The notes: generated by a model not told the origin, from the sequence alone. Positions 17,417 through 30,721 are shown, numbered from the stretch's first letter. The stretch is 64,000 nucleotides of DNA from Phycisphaerae bacterium (GCA_030448225.1 JAUJNJ010000030.1:1-64000); one strand, 5' to 3'. Numbers and translations: made by a program.

Positions 17417-19368
17417 ATGATCGCAGTCGCCGCCGACAACAAGAAGAAGCCCACCAAGGCGCCGCAGCCGGCGAACGTGTCGGACGACGAGCAGGAGGAG
17501 GCGCGCTACAAGCCGATCGACGCGGCGCTCGTGCGGCGGCTGCTGGGCGTGCTCGCGCCTTATAAGTGGCAGTACGCGCTGGCCCTCGCCCTGGGCCTCG
17601 CCCACGTGTCGCTGGAGATGCTCTCGCCGCGGTACATGCAGGAGATCATCGACCGCGTCGCCGCCTACGTGGCCGACCCGGCGTCGCCGGCGCTGCCGTC
17701 CACCGTCATCTCGCGCGTCGTGTCGGCGCCGCTCGCGTGGGCGGGGTACGCCGGCGGGCAGGGGGGCGAGCGGGCGGCGATCGCGGGGGTGGTGGCCACC
17801 GTGCTGCTGTGGGCGTGCACGCTGGGGCTGTCGGTCATCCTTCAGCGTTACACGATCCTCGTGATGACCGGCGCGGGCGAGCGCGTGCAGTTCGGCCTGC
17901 GGCGGCGGCTGTTCGCGCACCTGCAGCAGTTGTCGATGAGCTACTTCGACAAGACGAAGCTCGGCCGCGTGATCAGCCGCTGCACGAGCGACATCGGCAG
18001 CCTCCGCGAGGTGAACGTCTGGGGCCTGTACCAGATCAGCGCCAACCTGCTGATGATGCTGATCGCCGCCCTCATGCTCGTCGCGACCGACTGGCGGTTG
18101 TTCCTGTCGGTCGCGTGGCTCGGGCCGGTGCTGTTCGTGCTGAACCGCATCTACCTCTCCCGCAGCGCGGTGTGGCACCAGGTCGCCCGCGAGGGGTACA
18201 CGAAGGTGTCGACGAACCTCGCGGAGAACATCACCGGCATGCGCGTCGTCACCGCGTTCCACCGGCAGGAGCCGAACCTCGACCGGTTCAACGCGCTGCA
18301 GGAGACGAACACGGTCAACAACCTCTCCGTCGCGCGGATCAACGGCGTCTACCAGCCGTTGCTGGACCTCGTCGGGTTCGTCGGCAAGGCGATCATCCTG
18401 CTGTTCGGCGGGTACCTCATCGTCAGCGGGCGGCTCGGCGCGGGCAAGGGCGTGGGGGCGGTGGTGGCGTCGTACCTCTACGTCGACTGGTTCATGACGC
18501 CGATCCGCCAGCTCGGCCAGTTCTACACGCAGGTGATGATGGCGATGGACGGCGCCGAGCGAGTGGGCACCAGGGAGAACACCGCGCCCGAAGTGCAAGC
18601 CAAGCCCGGGGGCGAGGCCCTGCCGTGGAGCGTCGGCCGCGGCGAGGTCGTGAGCGCGTCACGTTCGGCTACAACCCCGACCGCCCGGTGCTGCACGACG
18701 TCAGCTTCGTCGCCGAGCCGGGGCAGCCGATCGCGCGGGTGCGCGCGACCGGCAGCGGCAAGCGCAGCATCGTGTCGCTCGTCGCCCGGTTTTAGCCGCC
18801 GCAGCACGGGCGCGTGCTCGTCGACGGGCACGACGTCCGCCACGTCACCGGCGAGAGCTTGCACCACCAGATGGGGCTCGTGCTCCAGACGAACTACCTG
18901 TTCACCGGCACGGTGATGGAGAACGTCCGCTACGCCCGCCCCGGCGCCGGGGAGGACGACGTGATCGCCGCGGCCAAGGCGATCGGGTCGTACGACTCGA
19001 TCATGACGCTCAAGGACGGCTTCGCCACCGAGGTGGGCGAGCGCGGCGCGAACATGTCGCTCGGGCAGCGGCAGCTCATCTGCTTCACGCGCGCGTTCCT
19101 GGCCGACCCGCGGATCTTCATGCTCGACGAGGCCACCAGCGCCGTCGACACCGCCACCGAGCAACTCGTGCAGAAGTCGCTCGAGCGCCTGCTGGAGGGG
19201 CGCACCACGTTCGTCGTCGCGCACCGCCTCAGCACGATCATGAAGGCCGACCTGATCCTCGTGATCGACGCCGGGCGGGTCGTCGAGCGGGGCACCCACC
19301 GCCAGCTCATCACCCTCGGCGGCAAGTACGCGCACCTCTACGAGCAGTTCGTGCACCACAGCGATTGA
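17417..19368 (+). CDS. ABC exporter half-transporter, non-standard signature; one slip and one in-frame stop
   Basis: About 650 residues. A soluble N-terminal tail (NKKKPTKAPQPANVSDDEQE) is followed by six helices (17545-18560), then the ATPase. The signature is MSLGQRQL instead of LSGGQ; Walker B is FMLDEATSAVD with the catalytic Glu; the switch His is in VAHRLST. Paired with the upstream half, the degenerate ATP site would use that gene's Asp and this gene's signature. Near 18652 the frame slips by one, Walker A reads RATGSGKRS where GATGSGKSS is expected, and TAG at 18793-18795 replaces the Tyr of RFY. All damage lies within about 150 bases, which suggests a bad consensus patch rather than decay. 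Confidence 0.8.
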
Positions 19369-19454
19369 CGGGCGGGTTCTCCCGGTCGGTCATCGGCGAT
19401 CAGTCGTTTCGCCCGGAGCGGGCAAGATGCGTCCGTATACGCCCCGGCCGACCC

Positions 19455-19550
19455 GTAGTTGCGACGCCTGCGTCGCGGTCGACGCGCAGCGGCGACGCTC
19501 ATGACAGACTTGTGGCTGCGCCACAACCGCGACGCAGGCGTCGCCACTAC
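19455..19550. repeat. Inverted repeat with GACGCCTGCGTCGC arms
   Basis: Arms 19455-19479 and 19526-19550 are complementary over 25 bases with one mismatch; each contains GCGACGCCTGCGTCGC or its complement. Between them an inner CTTGTGGC/GCCACAA hairpin is visible. It lies in the 560-base gap before the histidine kinase, which also holds a weak CTCGCCCCC/GGGCGAGGG stretch near 19630-19660. Confidence 0.65.
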
Positions 19551-19927
19551 AGGAGTGCCCGCCGTCGCTTGCTGCCCACGATCGCCGGGTGACGTGGCGG
19601 TTGCGTGTCTACCGCGCCACGCCACCGGACGCACTCGCCCCCGGAAGTAGAGGGCGAGGGAGGGAGGACGCCGTCGCCCGGCGGACGCTCGCGTCGCATC
19701 GTCACGCCGCGCCTGAAACGGGGTCCGCCCGCGCGCCGCGCGTCCGGTAACGCCGGGGCGGTTATGCCCCGCGGTCCGCGCACCGATAGTGTAGACGGAA
19801 GCGTTGCCGGCCGGCCGGGCCGTCGCCGCGGGGGCCGCCTTCGTTGTTCGGGGCGGCCTCGGCCTGCGCGGCGCGCGGCCATAGCAGTAACGGCGGCGGC
19901 GACGGCGGCAGACCGGGGACGCGGGAT

Positions 19928-22237
<2,310 letters not shown>

Positions 22238-22498
22238 GCGGCGGCCGGCCGAACCGTCGAACACGCCTCGCCCGCGGTGCAACGCCGGCCGGTCGGCAAC
22301 GTCTTACGGGCGATGATGCCCGGCCCACGCCCTCTCCTATTCCGCCCAAACCTTCCCCGATCCGCCGGCCCCTGTGCCGGCCGCGGATTGCGTTTGATTC
22401 TGCATTGTCACCCCCGGAGAATGTCGTGCCGCGCGCCGGGTCGCCGCGGCCGGTGACGCGCCGATTGACCGACCGGGACCGCCGCGGGGACGCGCCAG

Positions 22499-25400
22499 AT
22501 GCCCTTCAAAGCCCGATGCCCGGCCTGCGGCAAGTCCGCCACGTTCCCCGACGCCGACGCCGGGTTGCAGGCGGTCTGCATGGCGTGCGGGCGGCGCTAC
22601 GACGTGCCCCGCCCCAAGGGTGCCGGGCGCAGCCGACGCGGACGCCAGCACGCGGCGGCGGCGGGGGCGTCGTCGGCTGGGCGGCCTGGATCGTCGTGCT
22701 GCTGGCGGTCGGGGCGGCGGGGCTGGCGGCGGCGGTCCTGATCGCCCGCATCGACCCGCCCGCGCCGGCGCGGCTTCGAACGCGCCCGCCGCGCCGCCCG
22801 CGCCGGGCGGGCGCGCCGGCCTGCGCCCGCCGCGCGCCGACGTCAGGGCCCTCGTCGGTCGACTTCGCGACGCTGGCGGTCCTGAAGTCCGAGGCCGAGG
22901 GCGCTGGTGGTCGAGGGCGGCTGAAGGAGGCGCGCGAAGTACCGCCAGTTCGAGCAGATCGTCGCCGGCGAGCGGATCGAGGACGCCGCGTCGCGCGGCC
23001 TCGTCAGCGCGCCGCCCGCGCCGAGCGGCAGGCCGTCTACAACCAACTGCTCGCCGCCGCCGCGCCCGCCGGCGGGCGCGCCCCCAACCCACTCGCCGTC
23101 GACCCGCTCGCCCCCGCCCGCCGCCGACCGCGCCCCGCCGGGGCCGTCGTGTCGGCGCAGGACCCGCTGGCGACACCGAAACCGGCACCGCCCGCCGCGA
23201 CGGTCCCGCCGCGACCGGGCCGGCCGTCGCCGCCGCCACCACGCCCCCGGGTCCGCCCGCCGCTCAAGCCGATGCCCGAGCCGCCGGAGGTGATCTCCGA
23301 CGAGCAGATCGGCGCGTCGATGCGCGGGCGGCGTCGAGCACCTGCTCGGCGAGTTCGACGAGCAGACGCACACGCTGGGCGGCGCGCAAGCGCGCTGGTC
23401 GACGCCCAGGCCGGCGGCGCCAACGCGCTGGCGGTCTACCGCGCTGATGGCAGGCCAGCCGCAGCATCCCCGACCCGCGGCTGAACCCGCGCGGCCCGCG
23501 CGTCGCGGCGATGATCGACGCGATGAAGCGGTCGAAGCTCGACGTCGGCCACCTGCAGACGTATGCCCGCGCGATCCGGGCGACGGCGCTGGCGTCGCTC
23601 AACCGGCCGCAGGACCAGGGCGCTGCGCGACGACGTGGCCTACCTGCTCGGCGCGCCCACCGCCGGGGCGCGTACACGTACAACACGATCGGCCGCTCGC
23701 CGCCGGGCGCCGACGACAACGCCGACGGCGTGCCCGACCGGGGCCCGTGGGACAACTCGAACAGCCAGTACGGGCTGCTCGGCGTCTGGGCCGGCGCCGA
23801 GGCAGGCCTGGAGGTGCCGCGGCCGTACTGGCAGGCCGTCCGCCAGCACTGGGTCGCCACGCAGAAGCCCGACGGCACGTGTCCCTACAACGCGTCGGGC
23901 GACGGCGAGCTGTCGATGACGGTCGCCGGCGTCGCGTCGCTGCTGGTCACGCAGGACTGGCTCCGCAGCACCGAGCCGCTGCCCGCCGCCGTCGCCTCGG
24001 GCGCCGCGCCGCCGCGCGTCGGCCGCCAGCCGTTCAACCAGGCGCTGCGCCGCGGGCTGGCGTGGCTCGAGACCGGCGACAACGTGCTGCAGGTCAACGG
24101 CGGCGGGTGGACGGCGTACACGCTGTTCGGCGTCGAGCGCGCCGGGCTGGCCACGGGGATGAAGTACTTCGGCGCCCACGACTGGTACCGCCGACTCGCC
24201 GCCGAGGTCGTCAAGCGACAGGAGAAGAACGGCGGCTGGTCCGGCCAGCCGGGCGACACCGCGTTCTGCCTGCTGTTCCTGGCGCGCGGGCGCCACCCGG
24301 TCCTGATGAACAAGCTCCGCTTCGGCGACGGCATCGACGCCGACCCCGACGCGGCCGCCGACGCCGACGCGGGCGCTGATGCGAAGGGGGGCGCCGACCC
24401 GAAGGCGGGCGCCGGCGCCGAAGCCGACTCCGATGCCGACGGCGCGTGGGCCAACCGCCCGCGCGACGTCGCCAACCTCGCCCGCTACGCCGGCCGTCAA
24501 CTCGAGCGCGACCTGAACTGGCAGGTCGTACCGATCGGCCGCGCGCACCACGACTGGCTCGACTCGCCGGTGCTCTACCTCGCCAGCCACCTCCCGCCGA
24601 GCCTGACGCCCGAGGAGCGGGACAAGCTCCGCGCCTTCGTGCGCGACGGCGGCATCCTCTTCACGCACGCCGACGCCGGCAGCGCGGCGTTCAACGAGTT
24701 CGCCGAGCGGCTCGCCGTCGACCTGTTCGCCGACCGCCACAAGATGCGCGACCTGCCGGCCGACCACCACCTGTACGACATGGCGTTCAAGGTCGACCCG
24801 CGCCCGCCGATCCGCGCGGTGACGAACGGCGCGCGGCTGCTGATGGTCCACTCGCCGACCGACATCTCCGGCGCCTGGCAGACGCGCGACGAGAAGACCA
24901 AGCGCCACCTGTTCCACTTCGGCACGAACCTGTTCCTCTACGCCGCCGGCAAGCGCGACCTGCGCAACCGCCTCGACTCGCCCCACGTGACCGACCCCGG
25001 CCCCGCGGCGCCCAACGGCCGCGTCGGCGTCGCCCGGCTGAGCTACGCGGGCAACTGGGACCCCGAGCCCGGCGCCTGGCCGCGCCTCGCCCGCTGGTTC
25101 CAGCGGCAGACCGGCACCGGCGTCGACCTCAAGCCGATGCCGCTGTCGGGCCTGACCCGCGCGAGCGTGGCGTCGACGCCCGTCGCCCACCTCACCGGCA
25201 CCGCCCGCTGGGCCGTGCGCGACGAGGAGGTGCGGGCGCTGCGCGAGTACGTGGGGGCGGGGGGCGTGCTGCTGGTCGACCCCTGCGGCACGCCCGACGG
25301 GGGGTTCGCCCAGGCCGTCGAACAAGACCTGCTCGGCAAGGCCTTCCCCGGCCGCCGCGCCGAGGCCGTCGCCGCCGGGCACCCGCTGATCAGCGCGGGG

Positions 25401-25652
25401 CGGCCGGGGATGGACGACCTCGCCGAGCCGCGCCTCCGCCCGTTCGCCCAAGACGCGCTGCGCGACGAGGCCGCCGGCCAGCCGCTGCTCCTGCGGGCCG
25501 GCAAGGGCCACGTCGTGCGGGCGCCGCTCGACGTCACGTCCGGCCTGCTCGGCACCGGCACCTGGGGCATCCTCGGCTACGCCCCCGGCTACGCGCAGGC
25601 GCTGGTGAAGAACGTGATCTTCTGGACGATGGACGGACAGCCGACGAAGTGA
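22499..25652 (+). CDS. Zinc-ribbon, prenyltransferase-like repeats and DUF4159 protein; 5' part frameshifted
   Basis: About 1050 residues. Start MPFKARCPACGKSATFPDAD with a second CMACGR pair: a zinc ribbon. Next a Gly-rich linker and one membrane helix (AAWIVVLLAVGAAGLAAAVL), then a Pro-rich linker, then an alpha-barrel-like region with repeats such as NGGGWTAYTLFGVERAG and NGGWSGQPGDTAFCLLFLAR, as in squalene-cyclase-type folds. The C-terminal DUF4159 part has LRAFVRDGGILFTHADAGS. A large extracytoplasmic enzyme-like protein is likely, its chemistry unknown. From 23655 on the frame is intact; about nine slips lie between 22620 and 23655. This domain set is common in planctomycetes, where such genes often sit near MoxR/DUF58 genes; none are here. 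Confidence 0.8.
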
Positions 25653-25838
25653 CCGGCGCGGGGGGGGGGCGATCGACCAGCGGCCGCGCATCACGTGCGC
25701 TTGATGCTCCCGAACCCTCCGACCCCGACCGCCCGGAACCGCCCGCGGTGATCCACGACGATTCACGCGCGCAACCCGCGCAATCCCGGTAACATCACCG
25801 CACCCAATTGAGCCCATCCGAACAACCCGACGTCTCCA

Positions 25839-25916
25839 GTTTCGCCGCAGGCCCGAAGGGCCCGCCGCAGGTTAGTCGGACAGGCTCTTAGCCGGCGGGC
25901 TCGCCCGCCGCCACCC
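25839..25916. repeat. Two REP-like hairpins side by side
   Basis: 25839-25870 (TTTCGCCGCAGGCCCGAAGG and on) resembles the repeats that flank the RAYT gene. 25888-25916 (TTAGCCGGCGGGC, TC centre, complement) is the third TTTAGCCG-family hairpin. A run of nine Gs lies at 25660-25668. Both sit in the 309-base gap between the DUF4159 and STAS genes. Confidence 0.6.
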
Positions 25917-25961
25917 CGCGCCACCCGGCGCGGCACCGGTTACCACCGAGGTGCGTACGCG

Positions 25962-26396
25962 ATGGCGGTTCTGCAAGAAACGGTTGTCGGGGGCGTGCCG
26001 GTCCTCGCGCTTTCCGGCGTGCTCGACCAGGCCGGCGTCGGCGCGCTCGAGCCGCGGGTGGAGGCGATCGTCCGGCGAACCGGCGCGGCGACCGTGATCG
26101 CCGACCTGTCCGGCGTCGCGGCGCTCGGCACGAGCGGCATCTCGATGCTGCTCGCCGCCCACCGCGTGCTCGGCCGCGCCGGCGGCCGCCTCGTGCTGAT
26201 CGGCACGCCGCGGCTACTGCGACGAGGTGCCGCGCCGCTGCCGTCTCGGACGTCGTCTTCCACATCGAACCCGACCTGCCCGCCGCCCTCGCCGCCCGCG
26301 CCGCCACCCCGAACCGCCGCGATCCGACGCGACAGCAGGCGGCGGCAACCCGAGTTAGAGCGTGGGGTGCGACTCCTCGCCCACGGCGATCAGGAT
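25962..26396 (+). CDS. STAS-domain anti-sigma-factor antagonist-like protein, one slip
   Basis: Start MAVLQETVVGGVPVLALSG, with VIADLSGVAALGTSGISMLL holding the conserved Ser of the phosphorylation site and RLVLIGTPRLL ending the sheet. Such proteins bind anti-sigma kinases in partner-switching circuits. The frame slips near 26222, after which SDVVFHIEPDLPAALAARAA reads in another frame; the end at about 26396 is therefore approximate. No kinase or sigma factor lies adjacent, although a hybrid kinase lies two genes upstream. Confidence 0.75.
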
Positions 26397-26477
26397 GACC
26401 GGCGCCCCGGGCGACGCCACGGGGCAATCCAAGCCGCGATTGAGGACGTCAACCTCAGATGTAGTGTTCGAAGCGCA

Positions 26478-26590
26478 GCACTGTCATCCCGAGGAGCGAC
26501 AGCGACCAGGGATCCCCGAACGGCAGGATGCTTCTCTCCACCCCGAGACGGGTCGGGTCGCTACCGCTCCCCTCCAGATGACACGCTACG
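26478..26590. repeat. GTCATCCC/GAGCGACAGCGAC inverted repeat
   Basis: The left arm 26483-26508 (GTCATCCCGAGGAGCGACAG and on) and the right arm about 26552-26582 are imperfect complements. It lies in the gap between two convergent genes. A second left arm with two mismatches in 26 occurs at 61410-61435. I recognise similar 'GTCATCC...' units as common in bacterial intergenic DNA; no mechanism is known to me. Confidence 0.65.
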
Positions 26591-26664
26591 CGTGGAGTGG
26601 ACATGCTCTATCGTTACCGCCGCCGCCGCCGACCACGACGCGGCCGCCGCAAGTGCGATCCGGC

Positions 26665-28179
26665 TCACGAACGCTTTGCGCCCTTCTGCCGGCCCGGCTC
26701 GCCGGACGGGCCGCCGCCGAACTGCTTCCAGTAGTGTGCCTTGAACGGGTTGACGGCCGGCCCGACGGCGTCCTCGTTCACGAGGTCGGGCTGCACCGAT
26801 TCCCACCACGCGTCGTACCCGGCTTCAAGGCGTGCGACGACGTCGGGGTGGGCGGCGGCGAGGTCGCGCTTCTCGCCGGGGTCGGCCTTGCGGTCGAAGA
26901 GTTGCCAACCCTGCTTGATCTTCGGCACGCTCACGAGGTTGTACCGCGCGTCGCGCACGGCGCAGTTCGCGTGCTTCGCGCCGGCGGCCTGGCCGCGCTC
27001 CCAGCGGCCGACGTGGGTGAACAGCAGGCGGTCGGGCCACGCGGCGGCGCCCTTGGCCGGGTCGGTCAGCAGCGGCACGAGGCTGCGCCCCTCGAGCTTC
27101 GCGGCGGTCGCCTCGGGGATCTCGGCGCGGGCGAGGTCGGCGATCGTCGGGAACAGGTCGACGTGCGCCGTGAGCGCGTCAACGTCGGCGCCGCCGGCGA
27201 GCGTGCCGGGCCAGTGGACGAACAGCGGCACGCGGGTGCCCCCCTCGAACGGCGTCCCCTTCTGCGCGCGCATGCCGGCGTTGTAGACGCGCGTGCCGGC
27301 GGTGCCGCCGTTGTCGGTCATGAAGATCACGACCGTGTCCCGCTCGATCCCCAGCGCCTTCAGCTTCGCCATCAGCCGCCCGACGTTGTCGTCGATGTTC
27401 GTGATCATCCCGTAGAACGCGGCGGCCTTGGCGTCGACGGTGCCGGCGTAGGGCTGCTCGTACTCCGGCGGGCAGTCCAGCGGCGCGTGGGGCGTGTTCG
27501 TCGCGATGTGGCAGTAGAACGGCACGCCGCCCTGCTTGTCGCGAATCCAGCGCATCGCCTGGTCGAAGAAGACGTCGGTGCAGTACCCGCGCGTGCGGAC
27601 GAAGCACCCGTTGTGGCGGATGGCGGGGTCGAAGTAGGTGTTGCCCGGCGCGTCGCCGCCACTGCCGGGGTACGTCTGGCCGATGCCGCCGGCGCCGTGG
27701 ACGAACACCTCGTCGAACCCGCGCTTATCCGGCTGGTAGGCGTCCTCGTCGCCGAGGTGCCACTTGCCGAAGATGCCCGTCGCGTACCCGGCCGACTTCA
27801 GCACCTGCGCGTAGGTGGTGGCGGTGAGGCTGAGCCGCTCGCGCTCGTGAATCGTGTGCGTGACGCCGCCGCGGAACTCGTGCCGGCCGGTGAGCAGGGC
27901 GGCGCGGGTCGGGGCGCACGTGGGGCTGACGTGGAAGTCGGTGAACCGCACGCTCTGCGCGTGCAGGCGGTCGAGGTTCGGCGTGCGCACGACCGGGTTG
28001 CCGTGGCACGCGAGGTCGCCGTAGCCCATGTCGTCGGTGATGATCAGGATGACGTTGGGCGGCCGCATCCCCTTCACCGGCGCGGCGGGCGCGGCGGGCG
28101 CGGCGGCGGCCGACGCGTGGCGGGCCGGCGTGAACGTCAGGAAAACGATGGCACAGAGCAAGACCGAACGTACCGTCAT
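26665..28179 (-). CDS. Type I sulfatase (arylsulfatase family)
   Basis: 504 residues, unbroken. Signal peptide in the first 24. PNVILIITDDMGYGD gives the metal-binding Asp pair near 49-50, and TCAPTRAALLTGR gives the Cys-x-Pro-x-Arg motif with Cys 88, which is converted to formylglycine. Further sulfatase landmarks are GIFGKWHLGD, IFMTDNGG and WQLFDRKADPGEKRDLA. It hydrolyses sulfate esters, probably of polysaccharide, outside the cytoplasm. It needs a formylglycine-generating enzyme, not seen here. First of three sulfatases on this strand. Confidence 0.9.
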   Translation of the reverse strand: MTVRSVLLCAIVFLTFTPARHASAAAAPAAPAAPVKGMRPPNVILIITDDMGYGDLACHGNPVVRTPNLDRLHAQSVRFTDFHVSPTCAPTRAALLTGRHEFRGGVTHTIHERERLSLTATTYAQVLKSAGYATGIFGKWHLGDEDAYQPDKRGFDEVFVHGAGGIGQTYPGSGGDAPGNTYFDPAIRHNGCFVRTRGYCTDVFFDQAMRWIRDKQGGVPFYCHIATNTPHAPLDCPPEYEQPYAGTVDAKAAAFYGMITNIDDNVGRLMAKLKALGIERDTVVIFMTDNGGTAGTRVYNAGMRAQKGTPFEGGTRVPLFVHWPGTLAGGADVDALTAHVDLFPTIADLARAEIPEATAAKLEGRSLVPLLTDPAKGAAAWPDRLLFTHVGRWERGQAAGAKHANCAVRDARYNLVSVPKIKQGWQLFDRKADPGEKRDLAAAHPDVVARLEAGYDAWWESVQPDLVNEDAVGPAVNPFKAHYWKQFGGGPSGEPGRQKGAKRS

Positions 28180-28344
28180 CCGTCACTCCTCCAGCGCGTC
28201 ACTGGTTCATCGAGTTTGGAATCGCATCCGTCACATGCTTCGGAATCGCGGTACACCGGGAGCAAGCTGCTTGGCCGCTCGGAGCGTCGCGCGCTCGGTT
28301 GCGTCCAACGCTCTTCACCGGGGTGCGTCCGATGCCATCGCCCC

Positions 28345-28460
28345 TGTACTCACGGGAGAGGGTGAGAGAGAGGGGATCTCGCGACCCGGGTCCCACGTCA
28401 GAGACGCCAGTTGCAAGATCCCCTCTCCCCTACCCTCTCCCCAGAGTACTGAGGAGAGGG
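28345..28460. repeat. CTCTCCCC/GTAC compound hairpin, copy 2
   Basis: GAGAGGGGATCT at 28368-28379 and its perfect complement at 28416-28427 make a 12-bp stem. The right hairpin CCCTCTCCCCAG (28433-28444) has loop AGTA and one mismatch. The left hairpin is weak (CCCCTGTACTCACGGG). It lies downstream of the second sulfatase (minus) and upstream of the first. Confidence 0.75.
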
Positions 28461-28514
28461 AGTGCACAACGCTGCCGGCTATTCGCGTTGATCTTGTCGC
28501 GGTCGATTCGCGTG

Positions 28515-30396
28515 CTACGGCCGCGCCGCGGGTTGTGCGGGCCGCGCGCGCCTTGCATTGCGTGCGCCGCCGTCCGGCTCAGCGTCGTGTTCTTCACGGC
28601 CGAGCTTTGCCAGCAGCGACGCCGCCGCGCGGCTCGTGTACTCGCCGGTGAACGGGGCCTTCGCCTCGATCGCGTCGACGGCGGGGCGGGCGCGGTCGCC
28701 GATCGCCTCCAGCGCGTTCAGTGCCTGAAGCGCCTCGGCCTCCGACCCGCCGAGCCGCGTCGACGAGCAAGCCGGCAGGTCGCGCTCGTGCTGACGACGC
28801 AGAGCGCCTCGGCCACCGCGATCCGCACGACCGCCGAGGGGTCGTCGAGCATCGTCGCGAGCGCGTCGTCCGCGCGCCGTCGCGGCCGCGGATGCGCAGC
28901 CGGGACGGCGGCCCAGTAGCGGACGGCGGGGTCGGCGTTCCCGAACGGCAACTCCGCTGCTGTACGTGGCGACATCGCCCGCCATCTCGGCGGCGGTCAT
29001 CACCTTCTCGACCGGCAGCGCTCCGCGTCGGCCGCCATCGTGTGGATCGGGTCGGCCCTCGCCCGCCGCAGCATCTCGGCTTCCGGCAGGATGCCGCGAC
29101 GTCGCGCGTCCGCACGAGGTGTCCCAACAGGGCCGCCCGTGCTCCAACGCCTCGTGATGGGCCGGATCGCCCGCGAGGTTCGTCACGCTGTGCCGGTCGG
29201 GGGCGACGTCGAACAGTTCCTCGGCGGCCGCCGGGTCCAGAACGTCGACTGCGTCGCATCGGTCTGGCCCGCCTTGAACGCCGCCTCCCACGACCGCGTC
29301 GCGGGCATCTTCCACAGGTAGTTCAGGTGCTGCCCGGCCGGGCGGTGCGGCATGAAGTGGCGGACGTAGCGGTGCAGCTCGTCGCGCAGCGTGTACGACA
29401 GGTCAGGCAGCTCGTCCATCCGACCGCGGAAGCCGAACGCGTACTCCCGCTCCTTCGGCTGGTTCGGGCCGAGAAACGCCTGCCCCTGCATGTACTCGGG
29501 CACGGCCGCGCCGGCGAGGTTGAGCAACGTCGGCCCGAGGTCGATCAGGCCGACGATGTGGTCGAGCTGGCCGCGCCCGCGGCGGCCGGGGCTGGGTGCT
29601 GGTACTTCTTCGGCACGCGCACGATGAGCGGCACGCGCAGGCCCGACTCGTAGAGGAACCGCTTGCTCCGCGGTAGCACGCCGGCGTGGTCGGCGTAGTA
29701 GAAGACGATCGTCGTCGGCGAGGCCGGACGCTTCGAGCTTCCGCAGCCACTCGCCGACCTGCTCGTCCATCTGCTCGATCTGCCGGTAGTACCGCGCTCC
29801 AGTCGCGGCGGATCTCGGGCGTCCGGGTGGTAGGGGTTGGCGACGCGCGTCGAGGTCGTCCGCCTCGCCCGCGGGCTTGTGCAGCGAACTCGTGCGACGA
29901 CTCGAAGTTACGCACGAGGAAGAACGGCTGTCCTCCTTGCGGCCAGCGCCGACCAGTCGGCCCCTTGTCCCACGCCCTTGTCCGACCCGCCGGGCGGGTT
30001 GCCGATGTTGTAGTCGGTCTTGCCCGGGTTCATGCAGTAGTACCCGGCGTCGCATGAGTTGCGGCAACAGCCTCACGTGGGCGGGGATGTCGTACCGAAG
30101 CGCGCATGTGGTGCGTGCCGAGCGTCGACGCGTACATCCCGGTGATGATCGTGCAGCGCGAGCGCACACCGGCGACGCGGCGAAGGCGTTGTGTGTGCTG
30201 CACGCCCTGCGTCGCGAGGGGCGGTCGAGGTTCGGCGTGCGGGCGAACTCACGTCGCCGTAGCAGCCGAGCAGCGGCCCGTTGTCCTCGCTGACGAGCCA
30301 GAGGATGTTCGGCTTGTTCAAACCGGCGATCGGCTCGGCGGCGGCGGCCGGGTGATCGAACCTGGCGACGGTGAGCAGCAGAAACAGGGCGAGCAT
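28515..30396 (-). CDS. Sulfatase with C-terminal HEAT-like repeats, many indels
   Basis: Start [20 protein letters not shown] is a signal peptide (an upstream ATG at 30432 is possible). Then [21 protein letters not shown] and [11 protein letters not shown], which should hold the formylglycine Cys; [53 protein letters not shown] and [15 protein letters not shown] phrases follow. After about 29200 the chain carries [19 protein letters not shown] and then [16 protein letters not shown] and [24 protein letters not shown]-type repeats. This layout matches heparan N-sulfatase-like planctomycete proteins. At least fifteen slips occur, unlike its intact neighbours on both sides. The exact start is uncertain. 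Confidence 0.75.
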
Positions 30397-30544
30397 TGCT
30401 CGGGCTATGCCAGGCAAGGGTCCTCCGCACATCAATCCGGGCGGTCCGTCGCGAGATCGAGAAGAAGTGCCCAGCCCGCGCGGTCCATCGCACCGGCCGG
30501 AGTGGCACGATGATACCACGGCGTGACGCCGGCGGGACCAACGA

Positions 30545-30575
30545 AAAACGCGCGCCGGCTCGCGGCGCGCGTTTT
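30545..30575. terminator. Bidirectional rho-independent terminator
   Basis: A perfect 13-bp stem (AAAACGCGCGCCG at 30545-30557, complement at 30563-30575) with a 5-base loop; the outer four pairs are A on one side and T on the other. It lies 3' of the third sulfatase gene on the minus strand and about 150 bases upstream of the second. It is the clearest terminator in the window. Confidence 0.75.
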
Positions 30576-30586
30576 CCGTAAGTATG

Positions 30587-30698
30587 AAAGGCAACCGCGG
30601 AGCCGCCGAGACGCGGAGGTCGGCGGAGAGAGGTCCGCGAGCGACGTCGCTTCCCTCCGCGTTCGTCTCCGCGACGCCGCGTCTCCGCGGTTGCCTTT
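30587..30698. repeat. CGCGGAG-type inverted repeat, copy 2 of the CACGGAG family
   Basis: The left arm starts AAAGGCAACCGCGGAGCCGC and continues with ACGCGGAGG units (30587-30627). The right arm (30654-30698) is the complement and ends GCGGTTGCCTTT. The unit is a GC variant of the CACGGAG repeat. It begins 24 bases after the stop of the third sulfatase. Confidence 0.75.
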
Positions 30699-30721
30699 GC
30701 TCGTTTAAATCGACCGCGCGA

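Noticed and set aside
24340..24440. Asp/Ala/Gly repeat (DADAGADAKGGADPKAG) as a calcium-binding repeat
   Set aside because: Spacing does not fit EF-hand, dockerin or RTX repeats; it looks like a linker between the two halves of the DUF4159 protein.
23640..25817. Very long antisense frames opposite real genes, such as 23640-25817 (-), 9221-11014 (-), 7617-9257 (-), 26362-28365 (+) and 30584-32332 (+)
   Set aside because: They are shadows caused by high third-position GC: Arg/Ala/Gly/Val-rich, no motifs, each opposite a gene with clear motifs.
28515..30396. Second sulfatase as a pseudogene
   Set aside because: Motifs and order are kept across frames and the same kind of slip hits housekeeping genes, so consensus error is simpler.
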